IMG/VR virus record: IMGVR_UViG_3300032297_001097
Location: 1-41,679 of that record
Length of the DNA: 41,679 nucleotides
Reading direction: 5' to 3' (one strand)
Origin: a virus
The translations under genes were made by a program, and so were the position numbers. Positions 7,904 to 17,100 of the stretch are shown here, in pieces (position 1 is the first letter of the stretch; every line of letters starts with the position of its first letter). The notes beneath the pieces were generated by a model, which was not told where the DNA came from, searched no databases, and saw only the letters and a program-made list of their open reading frames with translations.

Positions 7904-9219
7904 AATTTATTTCTCATAAAATCTTGAACAATTTCTGAAATATAAGCTATTTGTTCAGGAGTAATAACTGGTGAAGTGCCTAAGAAAAAAGTGTTTGTCG
8001 TAACAAAGTTTGCTACTGGAAAATCTTTTAACTTTAAGTCTCCGATAAGATGAGAGTAGGCTGGCTGCATCAAAATATTTCCAGCAAAATAAGGCCTAGT
8101 CTGAATTTTCTTTGATTCTAAAAATTGACAAAATTCACTCCTACTAAATGGAGCGTCTTTCTTGATAGTTATTGGGAATGCAAACCAATTAACATCTGCC
8201 TTCTTTTCTGGTTTTGGTAAATGGAAATATTCTTCATACTCTTCAAAAACTTTAAATAAGAGTTTGTAGTTTCTTTTTCTGAGTTCTGAAATAGTGCTAA
8301 ATTTATCAAGTTGTGCAAGTAACATAGAAGCTTGCATTTCTATTGGCTTTAGATTAAAACCAACTTCTTCATAAACATACTTATGATCAAATACTTCACC
8401 AGGCATACTAGGAAGCCACTCTGAAAATCTAGTTCCACAAGCTCCACATGCTGAGAGGTTTTGTTTTCCATGACAAAAACATCCCCTTCCCCAATCACGG
8501 AAAGATCTAATCACTCGCTCCAGATTTTCATTATTACAAACTACTAATCCGCCTTCTCCGCATGTAATATGATGAGCTGGATAAAAGGAACAAGAAGCCA
8601 TCATTCCAAAGCTTCCTAATGGCTTATCATCATATGTAGAGCCTAAAGCATCACAACAATCTTCTAATAATATAAGCTCATATTCTTTGATTAAAAGCAT
8701 CAAATCATCCATATTAGGAGGATTGCCAAGAACGTGTGCAAATGTAATTATTTTTATTTCAGGATCATTTTCTAAAGCCGCTCGTACACAATCTATATCA
8801 AGATTTAATCCATCTAAAGTAATGTCAACAAAAACTGGCTTAAAATTACATTGAAAAATAGGATTTACAGTAGTTGGAAATCCTGCAATAGGAGTTAATA
8901 CTTTTGTGCCTTCTGGAAAATCTGTAAACCTCTTTGACTTTAGAGCAGACATCATAAGTAAGTTACTACTACTTCCAGAATTAGTGAGTAAACCAAACTT
9001 TTTATCAAACATACTGGCAAGTTTCTTTTCTGCCTTATATGCTTCTGCTCCTAATACAAGCCACCCATCAAGAAGGGTATTAACAGATCGTAAAATTTCA
9101 TTATTGTCAAAGAATGGTCCGGCATATTGAACATAATCTTTTCCAGCTCGCCATTCTTTTTTGGTACTAGAATCAAGAAAATTACTTAAAGTTTGAAATA
9201 GTTCTTCTTTTGATAACAT
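7900..9219 (-). CDS. rfbH: CDP-4-keto-6-deoxyglucose-3-dehydratase-like protein (E1/RfbH family)
   Basis: A 439-residue DegT/DnrJ/EryC1 fold protein with E1 hallmarks. The PLP-anchoring lysine is replaced by histidine in SFYPAHHIT (His217), just before GEGG. The cysteines Cys189, Cys247, Cys249 and Cys258 follow C-x57-C-x1-C-x8-C, almost the known E1 [2Fe-2S] pattern C-x57-C-x1-C-x7-C. E1 removes the C-3 hydroxyl of a 4-keto-6-deoxy sugar using PMP and electrons from a reductase (E3). No E3 gene is seen in this window. It is the first gene of the five-gene operon, lacks a Shine-Dalgarno sequence, and has TATAAT six bases before the ATG. Confidence 0.85.
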   Translation of the reverse strand: MLSKEELFQTLSNFLDSSTKKEWRAGKDYVQYAGPFFDNNEILRSVNTLLDGWLVLGAEAYKAEKKLASMFDKKFGLLTNSGSSSNLLMMSALKSKRFTDFPEGTKVLTPIAGFPTTVNPIFQCNFKPVFVDITLDGLNLDIDCVRAALENDPEIKIITFAHVLGNPPNMDDLMLLIKEYELILLEDCCDALGSTYDDKPLGSFGMMASCSFYPAHHITCGEGGLVVCNNENLERVIRSFRDWGRGCFCHGKQNLSACGACGTRFSEWLPSMPGEVFDHKYVYEEVGFNLKPIEMQASMLLAQLDKFSTISELRKRNYKLLFKVFEEYEEYFHLPKPEKKADVNWFAFPITIKKDAPFSRSEFCQFLESKKIQTRPYFAGNILMQPAYSHLIGDLKLKDFPVANFVTTNTFFLGTSPVITPEQIAYISEIVQDFMRNKL

Positions 9220-9225
9220 AAAAAA

Positions 9226-9231
9226 ATTATA
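9226..9231 (-). promoter_or_regulatory. -10 box of probable leaderless promoter for sugar operon
   Basis: TATAAT on the minus strand, preceded by TGG (extended -10) and followed by exactly six T before the ATG at 9219. A start site about seven bases after the box would fall on the A of the ATG. No Shine-Dalgarno sequence is present and no good -35 is seen. Confidence 0.6.
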
Positions 9232-9243
9232 CCACTAATTATT

Positions 9244-9969
9244 TTATGATATTTCATACAACCAATCAGAAAAATTTTTGTTATTTTTAAAATCAAAAGT
9301 AGAGTGACCCAAATCAAGTAATTCACAATTAATATCAACGTTAAAAACAAACTGAAATGAGCTTTCTGCAAACCATTCTGCAATTGGAACATCGTATTTC
9401 CAATGATCTAAAATCATTTCATAATACTCTTTTGGATTAGAAAGTATAGCTTCTTTTCTCAAAGCATAATGCCCATTTCTATAAAAAGCCCAAGGTTTAT
9501 ATGAGCTAATCTTTCCAAAAGGATCTAATAGCTTCATCCATTCATTCCAATTTACTGTGTTTGTAATAAAAAATTCATGATGACGCTGATTATAATTTGT
9601 TGGGCAATCATATATATTTGCTATAGTTTGTTGAAATGCTGGTTTAGACATATATTTATTATTTGGAATGTCACTATAATAATCTAGCATATTTTGAATG
9701 CCTTGTTCATTATTTTTCCATCCCATTTGTTCTTCAAGTGTTCCGTCCCATGGCCAAGCTTGAATAAAAATAGTAATGTCAGCTAAATTGTCATAATTCC
9801 TATAACAATGATATATTTGAGACGCGCCAAGCATTCCCAAATTAGGCAAATTTATTACATTATGACTAGAATTAATCTTTGGACCTTTATTGTAAATGGT
9901 GACATTTTCAAGATGATCAGCCCAAGAAACATCTTCTTTGTATCTTCCTAATACTATTTCTCTTGTCAT
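9244..9969 (-). CDS. DUF3431-like protein (glycan-related)
   Basis: A 241-residue protein with the pattern of DUF3431. It starts VLGRYKEDVSWADHL, then IYNKG, then LPNLGMLGASQIYHCYRNYDNLADITIFIQAWPWD, and has the late segment AFYRNGHYALRKEAIL. The family is often found near polysaccharide or glycosyltransferase genes and has no proven reaction that I know of. Its ATG overlaps the stop of the methyltransferase gene by four bases. The pair forms a small transcription unit between the capsid genes and the sugar operon, so glycan modification is the likely theme. Confidence 0.6.
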   Translation of the reverse strand: MTREIVLGRYKEDVSWADHLENVTIYNKGPKINSSHNVINLPNLGMLGASQIYHCYRNYDNLADITIFIQAWPWDGTLEEQMGWKNNEQGIQNMLDYYSDIPNNKYMSKPAFQQTIANIYDCPTNYNQRHHEFFITNTVNWNEWMKLLDPFGKISSYKPWAFYRNGHYALRKEAILSNPKEYYEMILDHWKYDVPIAEWFAESSFQFVFNVDINCELLDLGHSTFDFKNNKNFSDWLYEIS

Positions 9970-10661
9970 GTTATTCTCAAGTCATCGTATTCAAAAATAA
10001 GAGGATATTGTGCCTCTTGATGACATCCAACTACTTCTCCAAGATCATAAAATCTATATTGAAAATCGCCTTCCCACATAAATCCAATCTCAGTAAAATG
10101 TCCATCAGGCTTATTGATCTTCCAGCTATTAATATATTCCCAATAATTTGCTTTTTCAAATCCTCTGAAAACATTGTCCTTAATTGAGTAAATCCACTTA
10201 TGATGAAAAAAGCCTCTGTATCCTTGAACCCCATACCAATTTTCAAATCTCAAATATTCAGCATATTTTGATGGGACAGAAATAAATCCTCTCTTGGAAA
10301 TTTTCATCAACATATCACAAACTAATTTAGGATTTGTAATGTCTTCAAGTGTATGTGTGCAAATAGAATAATCAAATTTTCCATTCTCTTCTACATAATC
10401 TAAAACTGACTTCCAGTTATTTTCTTGAGTAATATCAAAATCAAAAAAATGTCTGTCGGGATGAGAAGCTAAAAATTCTTCTTTACTTCCCTCATTTACA
10501 AAAATATCTACAACGTGAGTAGTATATTTGCACCAAGAATTGATTCCTCCACCAACATCAATAACCTTAAGTGATGGATTTTCATTCTTGAGTTTTACAA
10601 TTTCATCGTCTACAAAATGTCTGTGTTCAGTAAATTTTCTTAGAACCTTATTTGTTATCAT
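9966..10661 (-). CDS. Class I SAM-dependent methyltransferase-like protein
   Basis: A 231-residue protein with a Rossmann methyltransferase start: VIDVGGGIN (residues 33-41, motif I), an acidic residue after the second strand (VVDIFV, Asp52), FDYSICTHTLEDI (motif IV region) and a following strand GFISVPS. A long aromatic C-terminal region (FHHKWIYSI, FYDLGEVVG) may bind the acceptor. Methyltransferases of this type in sugar clusters modify sugars or glycan ends, which fits the location. The gene starts without a Shine-Dalgarno sequence, seven bases after a TATAAT box, and follows the capsid-gene terminator. Confidence 0.65.
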   Translation of the reverse strand: MITNKVLRKFTEHRHFVDDEIVKLKNENPSLKVIDVGGGINSWCKYTTHVVDIFVNEGSKEEFLASHPDRHFFDFDITQENNWKSVLDYVEENGKFDYSICTHTLEDITNPKLVCDMLMKISKRGFISVPSKYAEYLRFENWYGVQGYRGFFHHKWIYSIKDNVFRGFEKANYWEYINSWKINKPDGHFTEIGFMWEGDFQYRFYDLGEVVGCHQEAQYPLIFEYDDLRIT

Positions 10662-10668
10662 AAGAAAA

Positions 10669-10674
10669 ATTATA
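10669..10674 (-). promoter_or_regulatory. -10 box of probable leaderless promoter for methyltransferase
   Basis: TATAAT preceded by TTTGCTTG and followed by seven bases (TTTTCTT) and the ATG at 10661. The identical TTTGCTTGTATAA core is found before the gene starting at 31552. It lies just beyond the capsid-gene terminator, so it restarts transcription. Confidence 0.6.
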
Positions 10675-10700
10675 CAAGCAAATCAATTACCTTAAATAAA

Positions 10701-10728
10701 AAAGGAGGAGTATTTCTACTCCTCCTTT
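10701..10728 (-). terminator. Strong intrinsic terminator after major capsid gene
   Basis: A perfect 12-bp stem (AAAGGAGGAGTA at 10701-10712, TACTCCTCCTTT at 10717-10728) with a four-base loop that reads GAAA on the minus strand, a stable GNRA tetraloop. It is followed there by TTTTTTATTT. It lies 18 bases after the capsid stop codon. Confidence 0.92.
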
Positions 10729-10746
10729 CTCTAGACTTGCTAGGAA

Positions 10747-11601
10747 TTACGCAACGGTAATTCTGGAAACTGCATAGTCGTTGATAAGAGCAAAACCGAG
10801 CTCTTCGTAAACAACCCATCCGAGTCTAAGTCTCTTTGGATCGTCTGCAGGAAGAACGGTGATGTCTTGTCTGATTGGCATTGCACCACAGAATTGAGCA
10901 GGAGCAAGAACGTAGACAGAGTTCTTAGGAACCATTGTGCTGACGTGGATGTCTGCTGAATAGATGTGACCGTAAAGACCAGTCATGAGGATGTCTCTTT
11001 GAGTAGCTTCATCAAAGAATTCCTTGCCCCAGTTTCTGATATCCTTGTATCTTTGTGGGTGAAGGACAACCTTAGCGCCGATGAGCTCATGCTCTTCGAT
11101 AAGGGTAAGCGCAAGGTTGATGTTCTCTGGTTGAAGAGTACCGGAAACAGAGATAGCTTGGTCAGTAGGCACACCAGCATTGATGACCTTAAAGACTTCG
11201 GTATCTTCTTGTCTTTGGAGGGAGTCCTTAGCACGGACTTGAGCTCTATCGACAATGTAGAATCTTCTTTGTCTGATCTCATTCAATCTGATTTGTGGAT
11301 GAGCAGCCAACTCGATGGTTGGAACAAGAAGCTCTTCTGCTTCAACTTCAGCTGCAGGAACGGAGCCTCTCTTAGGAATGACGTATGACTTTACAGCAAC
11401 GTCTCTCTCATATCTTGCAAGAGCGCCTTGTGGGAGCTCATCAACCATGAGAAGCTTTCTACCGATAGCTTGGTACATAAGGGAGGTCTTGATTGGCTCA
11501 ACCATTGCTTGAGCTAATGCTGTTCTGCCCTCTGGAGTCTCAAGAGCCATCGCGATGATGGATTCTCTTTGCTCATTTGTGTTTCTTTTAATCATTGACA
11601 T
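10747..11601 (-). CDS. Major capsid protein (HK97-fold)
   Basis: A 284-residue protein in the expected place, after portal, protease and scaffold-like genes. The helical N-terminus (residues 1-60) is followed by PKRGSVPAAEVEAEELLVPT, resembling an N-arm/E-loop region, then the P-domain helix of about 105-150, LIGAKVVLHPQRYKDIRNW (A domain) and YGHIYSADIHVSTMVPKNSVYVLAP near the end, a typical HK97-like C-terminal region. AAGGAG lies 11 bases before the first of two close ATG codons. Codons are visibly richer in G and C than in neighbouring genes, as expected for the most abundant protein. It has its own strong terminator. Family assignment is by position and pattern. Confidence 0.8.
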   Translation of the reverse strand: MSMIKRNTNEQRESIIAMALETPEGRTALAQAMVEPIKTSLMYQAIGRKLLMVDELPQGALARYERDVAVKSYVIPKRGSVPAAEVEAEELLVPTIELAAHPQIRLNEIRQRRFYIVDRAQVRAKDSLQRQEDTEVFKVINAGVPTDQAISVSGTLQPENINLALTLIEEHELIGAKVVLHPQRYKDIRNWGKEFFDEATQRDILMTGLYGHIYSADIHVSTMVPKNSVYVLAPAQFCGAMPIRQDITVLPADDPKRLRLGWVVYEELGFALINDYAVSRITVA

Positions 11602-11636
11602 TAGATTTTTTTCTCCTTAAAAAATTACCTTACAGA

Positions 11637-12290
11637 TTAAGCTCCGGTAAGTTGGGTGAAGTAGAGAAGGCCAGAAGCGCTATCGAGGGAATCAACTCTT
11701 CCAACGATAGGACCGTCAGTTCCTCTGTCATCAAGCTTAACTAACTTACCAGCTTGTGCTAATGATCCTGCAACAGTAAGGAGGTCGCCTGGAAGTAAGG
11801 TGTAAGCAGCTGCACCATCAAAGTTGACGTTAGTGGATGCAATAGCGGCATATCTGTCTGTTACAAATTGACCACCTGGGGTGTTGAAAACGCCAACGCC
11901 TCTTCTTGGGCCTTCGTATCCTGAGGAACCAGCTGTTGGGTTGGTAACGCCGTTTACGTTCTCTGCAAGGAAGTCACCAATTGCTCTCTTTGAAACAACG
12001 TAGAAACCGTTGTTGTTAGATTGAAGAACGCCTGATGCATCGGTGTATGAAGATCCGACTGGATCTGCAAGAATCATTGTGTTACCAGATCTAGCGGTGT
12101 CGTCTGCTGAAAAACCTACAAATCTACCCATTTGTTCAACAAGGGTGCTAAAACCAATAGCAGATCTGTAAGCAGCGGAAACAAAACCAGTACTAGGTGC
12201 AATGAAAAGAGCGTCACCAGCAAGGAAAGATGCTGAGGAAGCTGTTGGATAGTTAGCAACTATAGCTGAATTTAATGCTTTAATAGCCAT
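11637..12290 (-). CDS. Capsid decoration/stabilisation-like structural protein
   Basis: A 217-residue protein, rich in Ala, Gly, Ser and Thr, without cysteine and with few charged residues, and with a beta-rich C-terminus (LLPGDLLTVAG, GPIVGRVDSLD). Such small proteins directly upstream of the major capsid gene often decorate or stabilise the shell. It shares the GC-richer codon usage of the capsid gene, which points to high expression. AGGAG lies nine bases before the ATG. No named family is recognised, so the decoration role rests on position and composition. Confidence 0.55.
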   Translation of the reverse strand: MAIKALNSAIVANYPTASSASFLAGDALFIAPSTGFVSAAYRSAIGFSTLVEQMGRFVGFSADDTARSGNTMILADPVGSSYTDASGVLQSNNNGFYVVSKRAIGDFLAENVNGVTNPTAGSSGYEGPRRGVGVFNTPGGQFVTDRYAAIASTNVNFDGAAAYTLLPGDLLTVAGSLAQAGKLVKLDDRGTDGPIVGRVDSLDSASGLLYFTQLTGA

Positions 12291-12325
12291 TTTTAGTATT
12301 CTCCTAATTATTTGTTTTGAGGAAA

Positions 12326-13978
12326 CTAATCCTCAATTTTTGGCATTGTGAAAGCGCCTTTAAGGGCACTTTGTATGTCAAGAGCTGCACCGTTCGCAGT
12401 GTGTCCACCGCTAAATGCAGGAGTCGTCGAGATTCCAATATTGGAAGCTGTTCTAGTGCTTCTCTCTGCAGCAGCTGCTGCAATTCTTTCACTAGAAGAT
12501 TGTGCTGACTTGAGCAACAACTTTGTTTGTCTGATCATAGAATCAGCTTTGAGACCGTCATTGAGCATTTGCTCTGCGTAAGAATCAACTTCTTCAGTTG
12601 TAATGATGCCAGCTAAAGCTAACTTTGTTGAGCAGCTATAAGCTGTCTTAAGTCTAGCTGTGTCTAAAGAAGCAATTGAGCTATTGAATGTATTTGCTGC
12701 ATCGTTAGCTTTGCCCTTAGCGTTATTCAAATCTGCTTTAGCAGAATTGATACCAGAACTTAAATCTGCAGCATCATTGACTAACTCAGTTGTGCTCTCT
12801 GCGCTTTTTTCCATATCTGCATGACCTTCGTCAGATGCATTTGTTGGGCATTCTTTGTTAGCACATCTAGTTGCTGTATCATTCATTTCATCATCAGTCA
12901 TTGACATTCTTGTACCGCAAGCAGTACATTCAACTTCTGACTTAGCTGCAACGGTAGTCTTGTGAGGCATACCTGGCATTTGGGTAGGAACTTTGAAAAG
13001 ATTCTTGTCTTCGAGGCCTTGTGAAGGGTTAGTCAAGCTATCCCAATCAACTGTTACTTCCAATTCAGAGGTTCCTTCAAGCTTCATAGGCTTAGTAACA
13101 TCTGGGAACTGAAGTGAACCAGGATTGTTTGTTGGAATTCTTGATTCATTCCATGTTGGGTTTTGCTCTTTAAGTGAATTACCGCCATCATTTTCCAATG
13201 ACATTGTTGGGTAATCTACAGAACCTGGCATATTTGCCATGCTTTCGTTATGTTGGAATCCAGCTGACGTTTGCACAGTCTCTTCATCAGACGCAAGCTT
13301 CATGAGCATTTCTTCTCTCTCAGCTTTTCTGACAAGTGCTTCTCTAAGTGCTTTGCGCTCAGCTAATGTAGTTCTATTCATATCATTAACCTTTTTGCTT
13401 ATTTTAGTATTTTCTAAATTTTCATCATCTGATTCATCGTCTGAATCGTCATCATCATCAAAATGAGTAATGTCTTCATCATCATCGTCATCAGAATCAT
13501 CATCTCCGCTTAGAAGATTATCGAGCGCCTCTTGCACAGCTTTCTGTGCTGCATCAACCATTTGGGCGGGAACTTCAATTTCAAATACGGCGACATCATC
13601 ACTATTTTCATCTACATTCACATCATCATCCATGTCTTCCATGTCTTCATCATCATCTTCATCATCTTCTGCTCCCATATCAAGAGCTAAATCGTCATCA
13701 TCTTCTTCTGATAAATCATTTGTGAAGTCAACAGTCTCTTTACCATCTTCAAGGTCTAAGTTAGAAACTTCTAAACCGGCTTGTCTAACAACATTTGGAA
13801 GGTATTTTGATCTAATTGCGTTTGCTACAATAATCGCTTCATCTTTATTCAAAGATGCAGTTTTTTGCATATCTGACGCACATGCGATCAAATCCTCCTT
13901 ATCAGTTGCTTTGATTTCTGCTAATTTCATTGCTTCTAATTTGCTTTTAAAGTTGGCATTCTTTGAGTTTTTATTCAT
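12326..13978 (-). CDS. Scaffold/prohead-core-like acidic protein with Cys4 cluster
   Basis: A 550-residue protein between the prohead protease and capsid genes, the usual place of scaffold or core genes. Residues 90-190 are dominated by Asp and Glu (several runs of four to five Asp). Residues 200-225 form a charged helix. Residues 351-377 carry C-x2-C-x17-C-x4-C, a likely zinc site. Residues 390-520 are Ala/Asn/Lys-rich and predicted helical, as in scaffold coiled regions. An acidic, low-complexity core protein removed or cleaved by the prohead protease would fit. The unusual point is the metal site. Upstream lie two copies of GTATAAAACA, possible promoters. The antisense Ser-rich open frames across the acidic region are artefacts. 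Confidence 0.6.
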   Translation of the reverse strand: MNKNSKNANFKSKLEAMKLAEIKATDKEDLIACASDMQKTASLNKDEAIIVANAIRSKYLPNVVRQAGLEVSNLDLEDGKETVDFTNDLSEEDDDDLALDMGAEDDEDDDEDMEDMDDDVNVDENSDDVAVFEIEVPAQMVDAAQKAVQEALDNLLSGDDDSDDDDDEDITHFDDDDDSDDESDDENLENTKISKKVNDMNRTTLAERKALREALVRKAEREEMLMKLASDEETVQTSAGFQHNESMANMPGSVDYPTMSLENDGGNSLKEQNPTWNESRIPTNNPGSLQFPDVTKPMKLEGTSELEVTVDWDSLTNPSQGLEDKNLFKVPTQMPGMPHKTTVAAKSEVECTACGTRMSMTDDEMNDTATRCANKECPTNASDEGHADMEKSAESTTELVNDAADLSSGINSAKADLNNAKGKANDAANTFNSSIASLDTARLKTAYSCSTKLALAGIITTEEVDSYAEQMLNDGLKADSMIRQTKLLLKSAQSSSERIAAAAAERSTRTASNIGISTTPAFSGGHTANGAALDIQSALKGAFTMPKIED

Positions 13979-14046
13979 TTCTTGCTGCTTCCCTTAATAA
14001 AACTTTTTCTTTTATCAAAGCTTAGTTTTAAAACATAGTTATAAAC

Positions 14047-14080
14047 TGTTTTATACATTCTATGTTATTATGTTTTATAC
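14047..14080 (-). promoter_or_regulatory. Two direct copies of GTATAAAACA upstream of scaffold-like gene
   Basis: On the minus strand GTATAAAACA occurs at 14071-14080 and again at 14047-14056, 24 bases apart, 69-102 bases before the scaffold-like ATG. The core TATAAAA resembles the -10 boxes seen before other genes here, and no -35 is obvious. They lie just past the terminator of the protease gene, where a new promoter is expected. Confidence 0.45.
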
Positions 14081-14090
14081 CTTTTTTGAC

Positions 14091-14122
14091 AAAACAGGAG
14101 AGATGTTATTCTCTCCTGTTTT
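14091..14122 (-). terminator. Intrinsic hairpin terminator after protease fusion gene
   Basis: A perfect 13-bp stem (AAAACAGGAGAGA at 14091-14103, TCTCTCCTGTTTT at 14110-14122) with a six-base loop, eight bases after the stop codon. On the minus strand the stem ends in GTTTTG, a short U-tract. The plus strand has TTTTTT, so it may work in both directions. Confidence 0.85.
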
Positions 14123-14129
14123 TTATACG

Positions 14130-17100
14130 TTAATCTATCCAAGTAATAGAAACATCTAACTTAGTTGGATCTGTCTTTGAAGCAGCAACTCTTGTTTTTG
14201 AATAATTTCCACACTTATAGCAGAATGTATTGTCTTTTACTTTATGTGCATGTCTATTGCCACATGATGGGCAAACCATACCAATTGGAAGCATTCTTTC
14301 AGCTGTCTTGTCAAATGTAGGAAGCGCAGTCTTTAAGTAAACATCTGAATCAACAGTAGCAGAAAGTCTGATCATAGATTTGTAAGAACTTGCTGCCACA
14401 GGAGCAGGAGGAGCTGTTGCAGCACCAAGACCTGTATCGCCACCAAGTGGAGCCTCTTCTTCAACCATTTCGTCATTCTTCTTGCCCATTCCACCAGTTC
14501 CGTCAGAAATAAGCTTGAGCATCATTTCAATTTCAAATGCGGAACCACAACTATTACAAGAAGCCTTTGATTCAGCTACATCTACATCATTACTTCCACA
14601 AACTGGGCAAACACTACCCCAAGGCTTCTTCTCACCTGGTTCAGACATTGCATCTAATTCTGGCGACTGATTCATTTCACCGCCTGTGAAACCTGAAACA
14701 CCAAGGTCACCGCCACCTAAATTCGCACCAGCAGAAAGATCTCCAACTGGTCCAGCAGGAGGAGCGGCTGGAGCAGCACCAGGTGCGCCAGCAGGGGCGC
14801 CCATACCAGGAGCCATAGCATATTTTGAAAGAACTTCATCTCTTCTGGTTTTTCTAGCAAACTTTGCTGAATCACTCATAATGACAGGAATTTCTTCATT
14901 TTCAGGCTGCATATCTACAGGCTCAGCTACAGAATCAACATTGAATGTTTTAGTAACATTTGTAGAAACAGAAGCTGTAATATTGCCGTCTGCGTCTACA
15001 ACAAGATCAGTAAAACTAAATGTAGATGGATCAACAGTAAAGGAATGTTGTTGCAAAACTTCAATAGCTTTTTGCTTGAATGTTTCTTCAAATGAGTCAT
15101 CACTTGGATTTACTCCGCCCAAATCTTCTTTGGTGCAAACAAATCTTAAGCATTCCATCTTGCTTTGTGTGACATTCATCGCTGCAGTTCTTTCATTCTT
15201 CAATTTAACTGCAATTGCTTTTTCAATAAGCTTTTCTGCAACTTCGCCTTGAGCGCACAATCTCTTTGCAGCAGTAGCAATTCTGGTTGAGCTAATTTCA
15301 AAGTGTAATGAATAATCTGCGAGCCATCCAATCACATTTGATGTAATATCTTTTGAAGAAGCAGTCTTGATTCCCCAGAACTCTCTTCTTGCTCTTGCTC
15401 TTAGTCTTGCTTCTGTGGATGTAACTGTTTTAGCTCTGTTAATTGCAGCAACAAGATCTCTTTGTGGCATATCTTCTACAGTGCCAGCAACTTCATCAGG
15501 AGTGACCTTCATGTCATCAGCGGATTGACCCATAGCTGATATCGCTGCTTGAAGTGTAAGTTTGTCTACAAGTTCACTATCTTCAGAAACTTTATCAGAT
15601 AATGCTGCTCTAAGTTCTTCTGCTCTTGAAGGGGTTGCAGAAACATCCATGCCTTCTGCAGATGCTGATTCATTCTTAAGCATAACTTCAGCAAGAGACA
15701 TAACAGCTTCTTTAGTGACAGTACCTTCTTCAACTGCAACAGCAATTGCTTCAGCCAAATCAATAGGCTTAATGTCAGATTGAACTGCTGCTCCAAGCTC
15801 CTTGAGGATTGATGATACAGCATCAGGATTCTCTGATTTTTGGTTGAAGAAATCTGCTTTTTCAGCTCTATCAGCATCCATATCAACAGTTGAGGAAGCA
15901 GCTCCAATCATTTCTGGTAAATTTCGCTCTTCAGAAAGCATTTGTGCAACTTTCATTATGTAGCTTGGAGTTTCTTTTGCTGATACAACAGATCTAGCTA
16001 ATGCTTTGATTGTGCTTGACATTACTTCATGAGCACTGGCCTTACCACCAACTCTGCACTCTTCTAATTGTTTCTCTAATACTTCTGTTGGAACACCTTT
16101 GCAGACTTCATCAACGAGTTGTGAAAGAGATTTTGTAATTTCTTCGTGCTTTGATTTATGACCGTATAAACCAGCTTCTGCTAAAAGTTCTTCTCTGACT
16201 TTTTCATCAGTTCCTAAATGCTTTGTGGCAACTTCTTCGCCTCTGGTCTTGTCTGAAACGCCCTTATGATGTGCTTTTAATCCATCATAGGTAGACTTTC
16301 CATCGTAGCCTTCACCAGTTCTTACTTCATCAAGTTGTTCTTGTCTTGAGCCATCTCTGTCTTTGACATCAAGTAGAGCTGTTTTGACAAAAGTGCCATA
16401 ATCTTTGAGAAGATCTGCAGCAACTCTAGTGCCATGGCCATTCTCTAATGATGATAATTGACTCTCATTAAGAATTGGTTCCCAAGAGGTTCTCTTACCG
16501 TTTGTGTAACCTGTAATAGTTCCATCAGTTGAAAGAACAACTCTATTTCCTGCGTTATCTTCGACTTTAAAGTCGATAGTTACTGCAGCAGCAAGCTTTT
16601 TTCTTTGCTCTGATGCAATTTTAGCAAAATGATCCATTTGATTTGTGCTCCTCGCCTCTAAAGGCGTGTTAGTTTTTATATTTTTATTTCTTTCATTAGC
16701 CACTCTCATGACATTTTGAATTGAGTTATTTATGTCTGCTGTACCACTCAAGTTTTCCTTGAGTGACAATAAACTTTGCGCTAAATTTAGAAAATGATTT
16801 TTACTTTTATTTGTGCTTGCAAAAACTTCTCTCTTGCCGTCTCTAGAAGCCCAAACTAAGTTAATGTTTGAAGAGGCAAGTGCAACCCCTCCGCCAACTG
16901 GATTTTCAGGACTTGAAAAATTTGTAAAGTCCATTATTTTTCCAATATTATTATTTGAAGGACTATAATCAGCCAACCCAACTTGCGCTTGTTGTGGTTG
17001 AAGATTTTGAGGTTGAGCTTGTTGTTGTTGTGGTTGGTTTATAGGTTGTGGAGCTTGCCCAGACCCCACGTCGATTCCGTCATCAATCATGTCTTGCATA

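Noticed and set aside
7900-9219. Ordinary PLP sugar aminotransferase
   Set aside because: The lysine that binds PLP is histidine, and the Fe-S cysteine spacing is present, so the E1/RfbH type dehydratase fits better.
9186-9392. Minus-strand hydrophobic open frame, possible small membrane protein
   Set aside because: It overlaps the E1 start and the DUF3431 3' end in another frame; its hydrophobicity comes from AT-rich sequence, and no ribosome-binding site is present.
13470-13997. Long plus-strand open frame rich in serine
   Set aside because: It is the antisense of the Asp/Glu-rich codons of the scaffold-like gene; GAT and GAA read as ATC and TTC in reverse, giving a Ser/Phe-rich artefact. 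No ribosome-binding site.
14686-15252. Plus-strand 188-residue open frame inside the protease fusion
   Set aside because: Antisense of the Pro/Ala/Gly linker and following region; no start signal, and composition mirrors the real gene.
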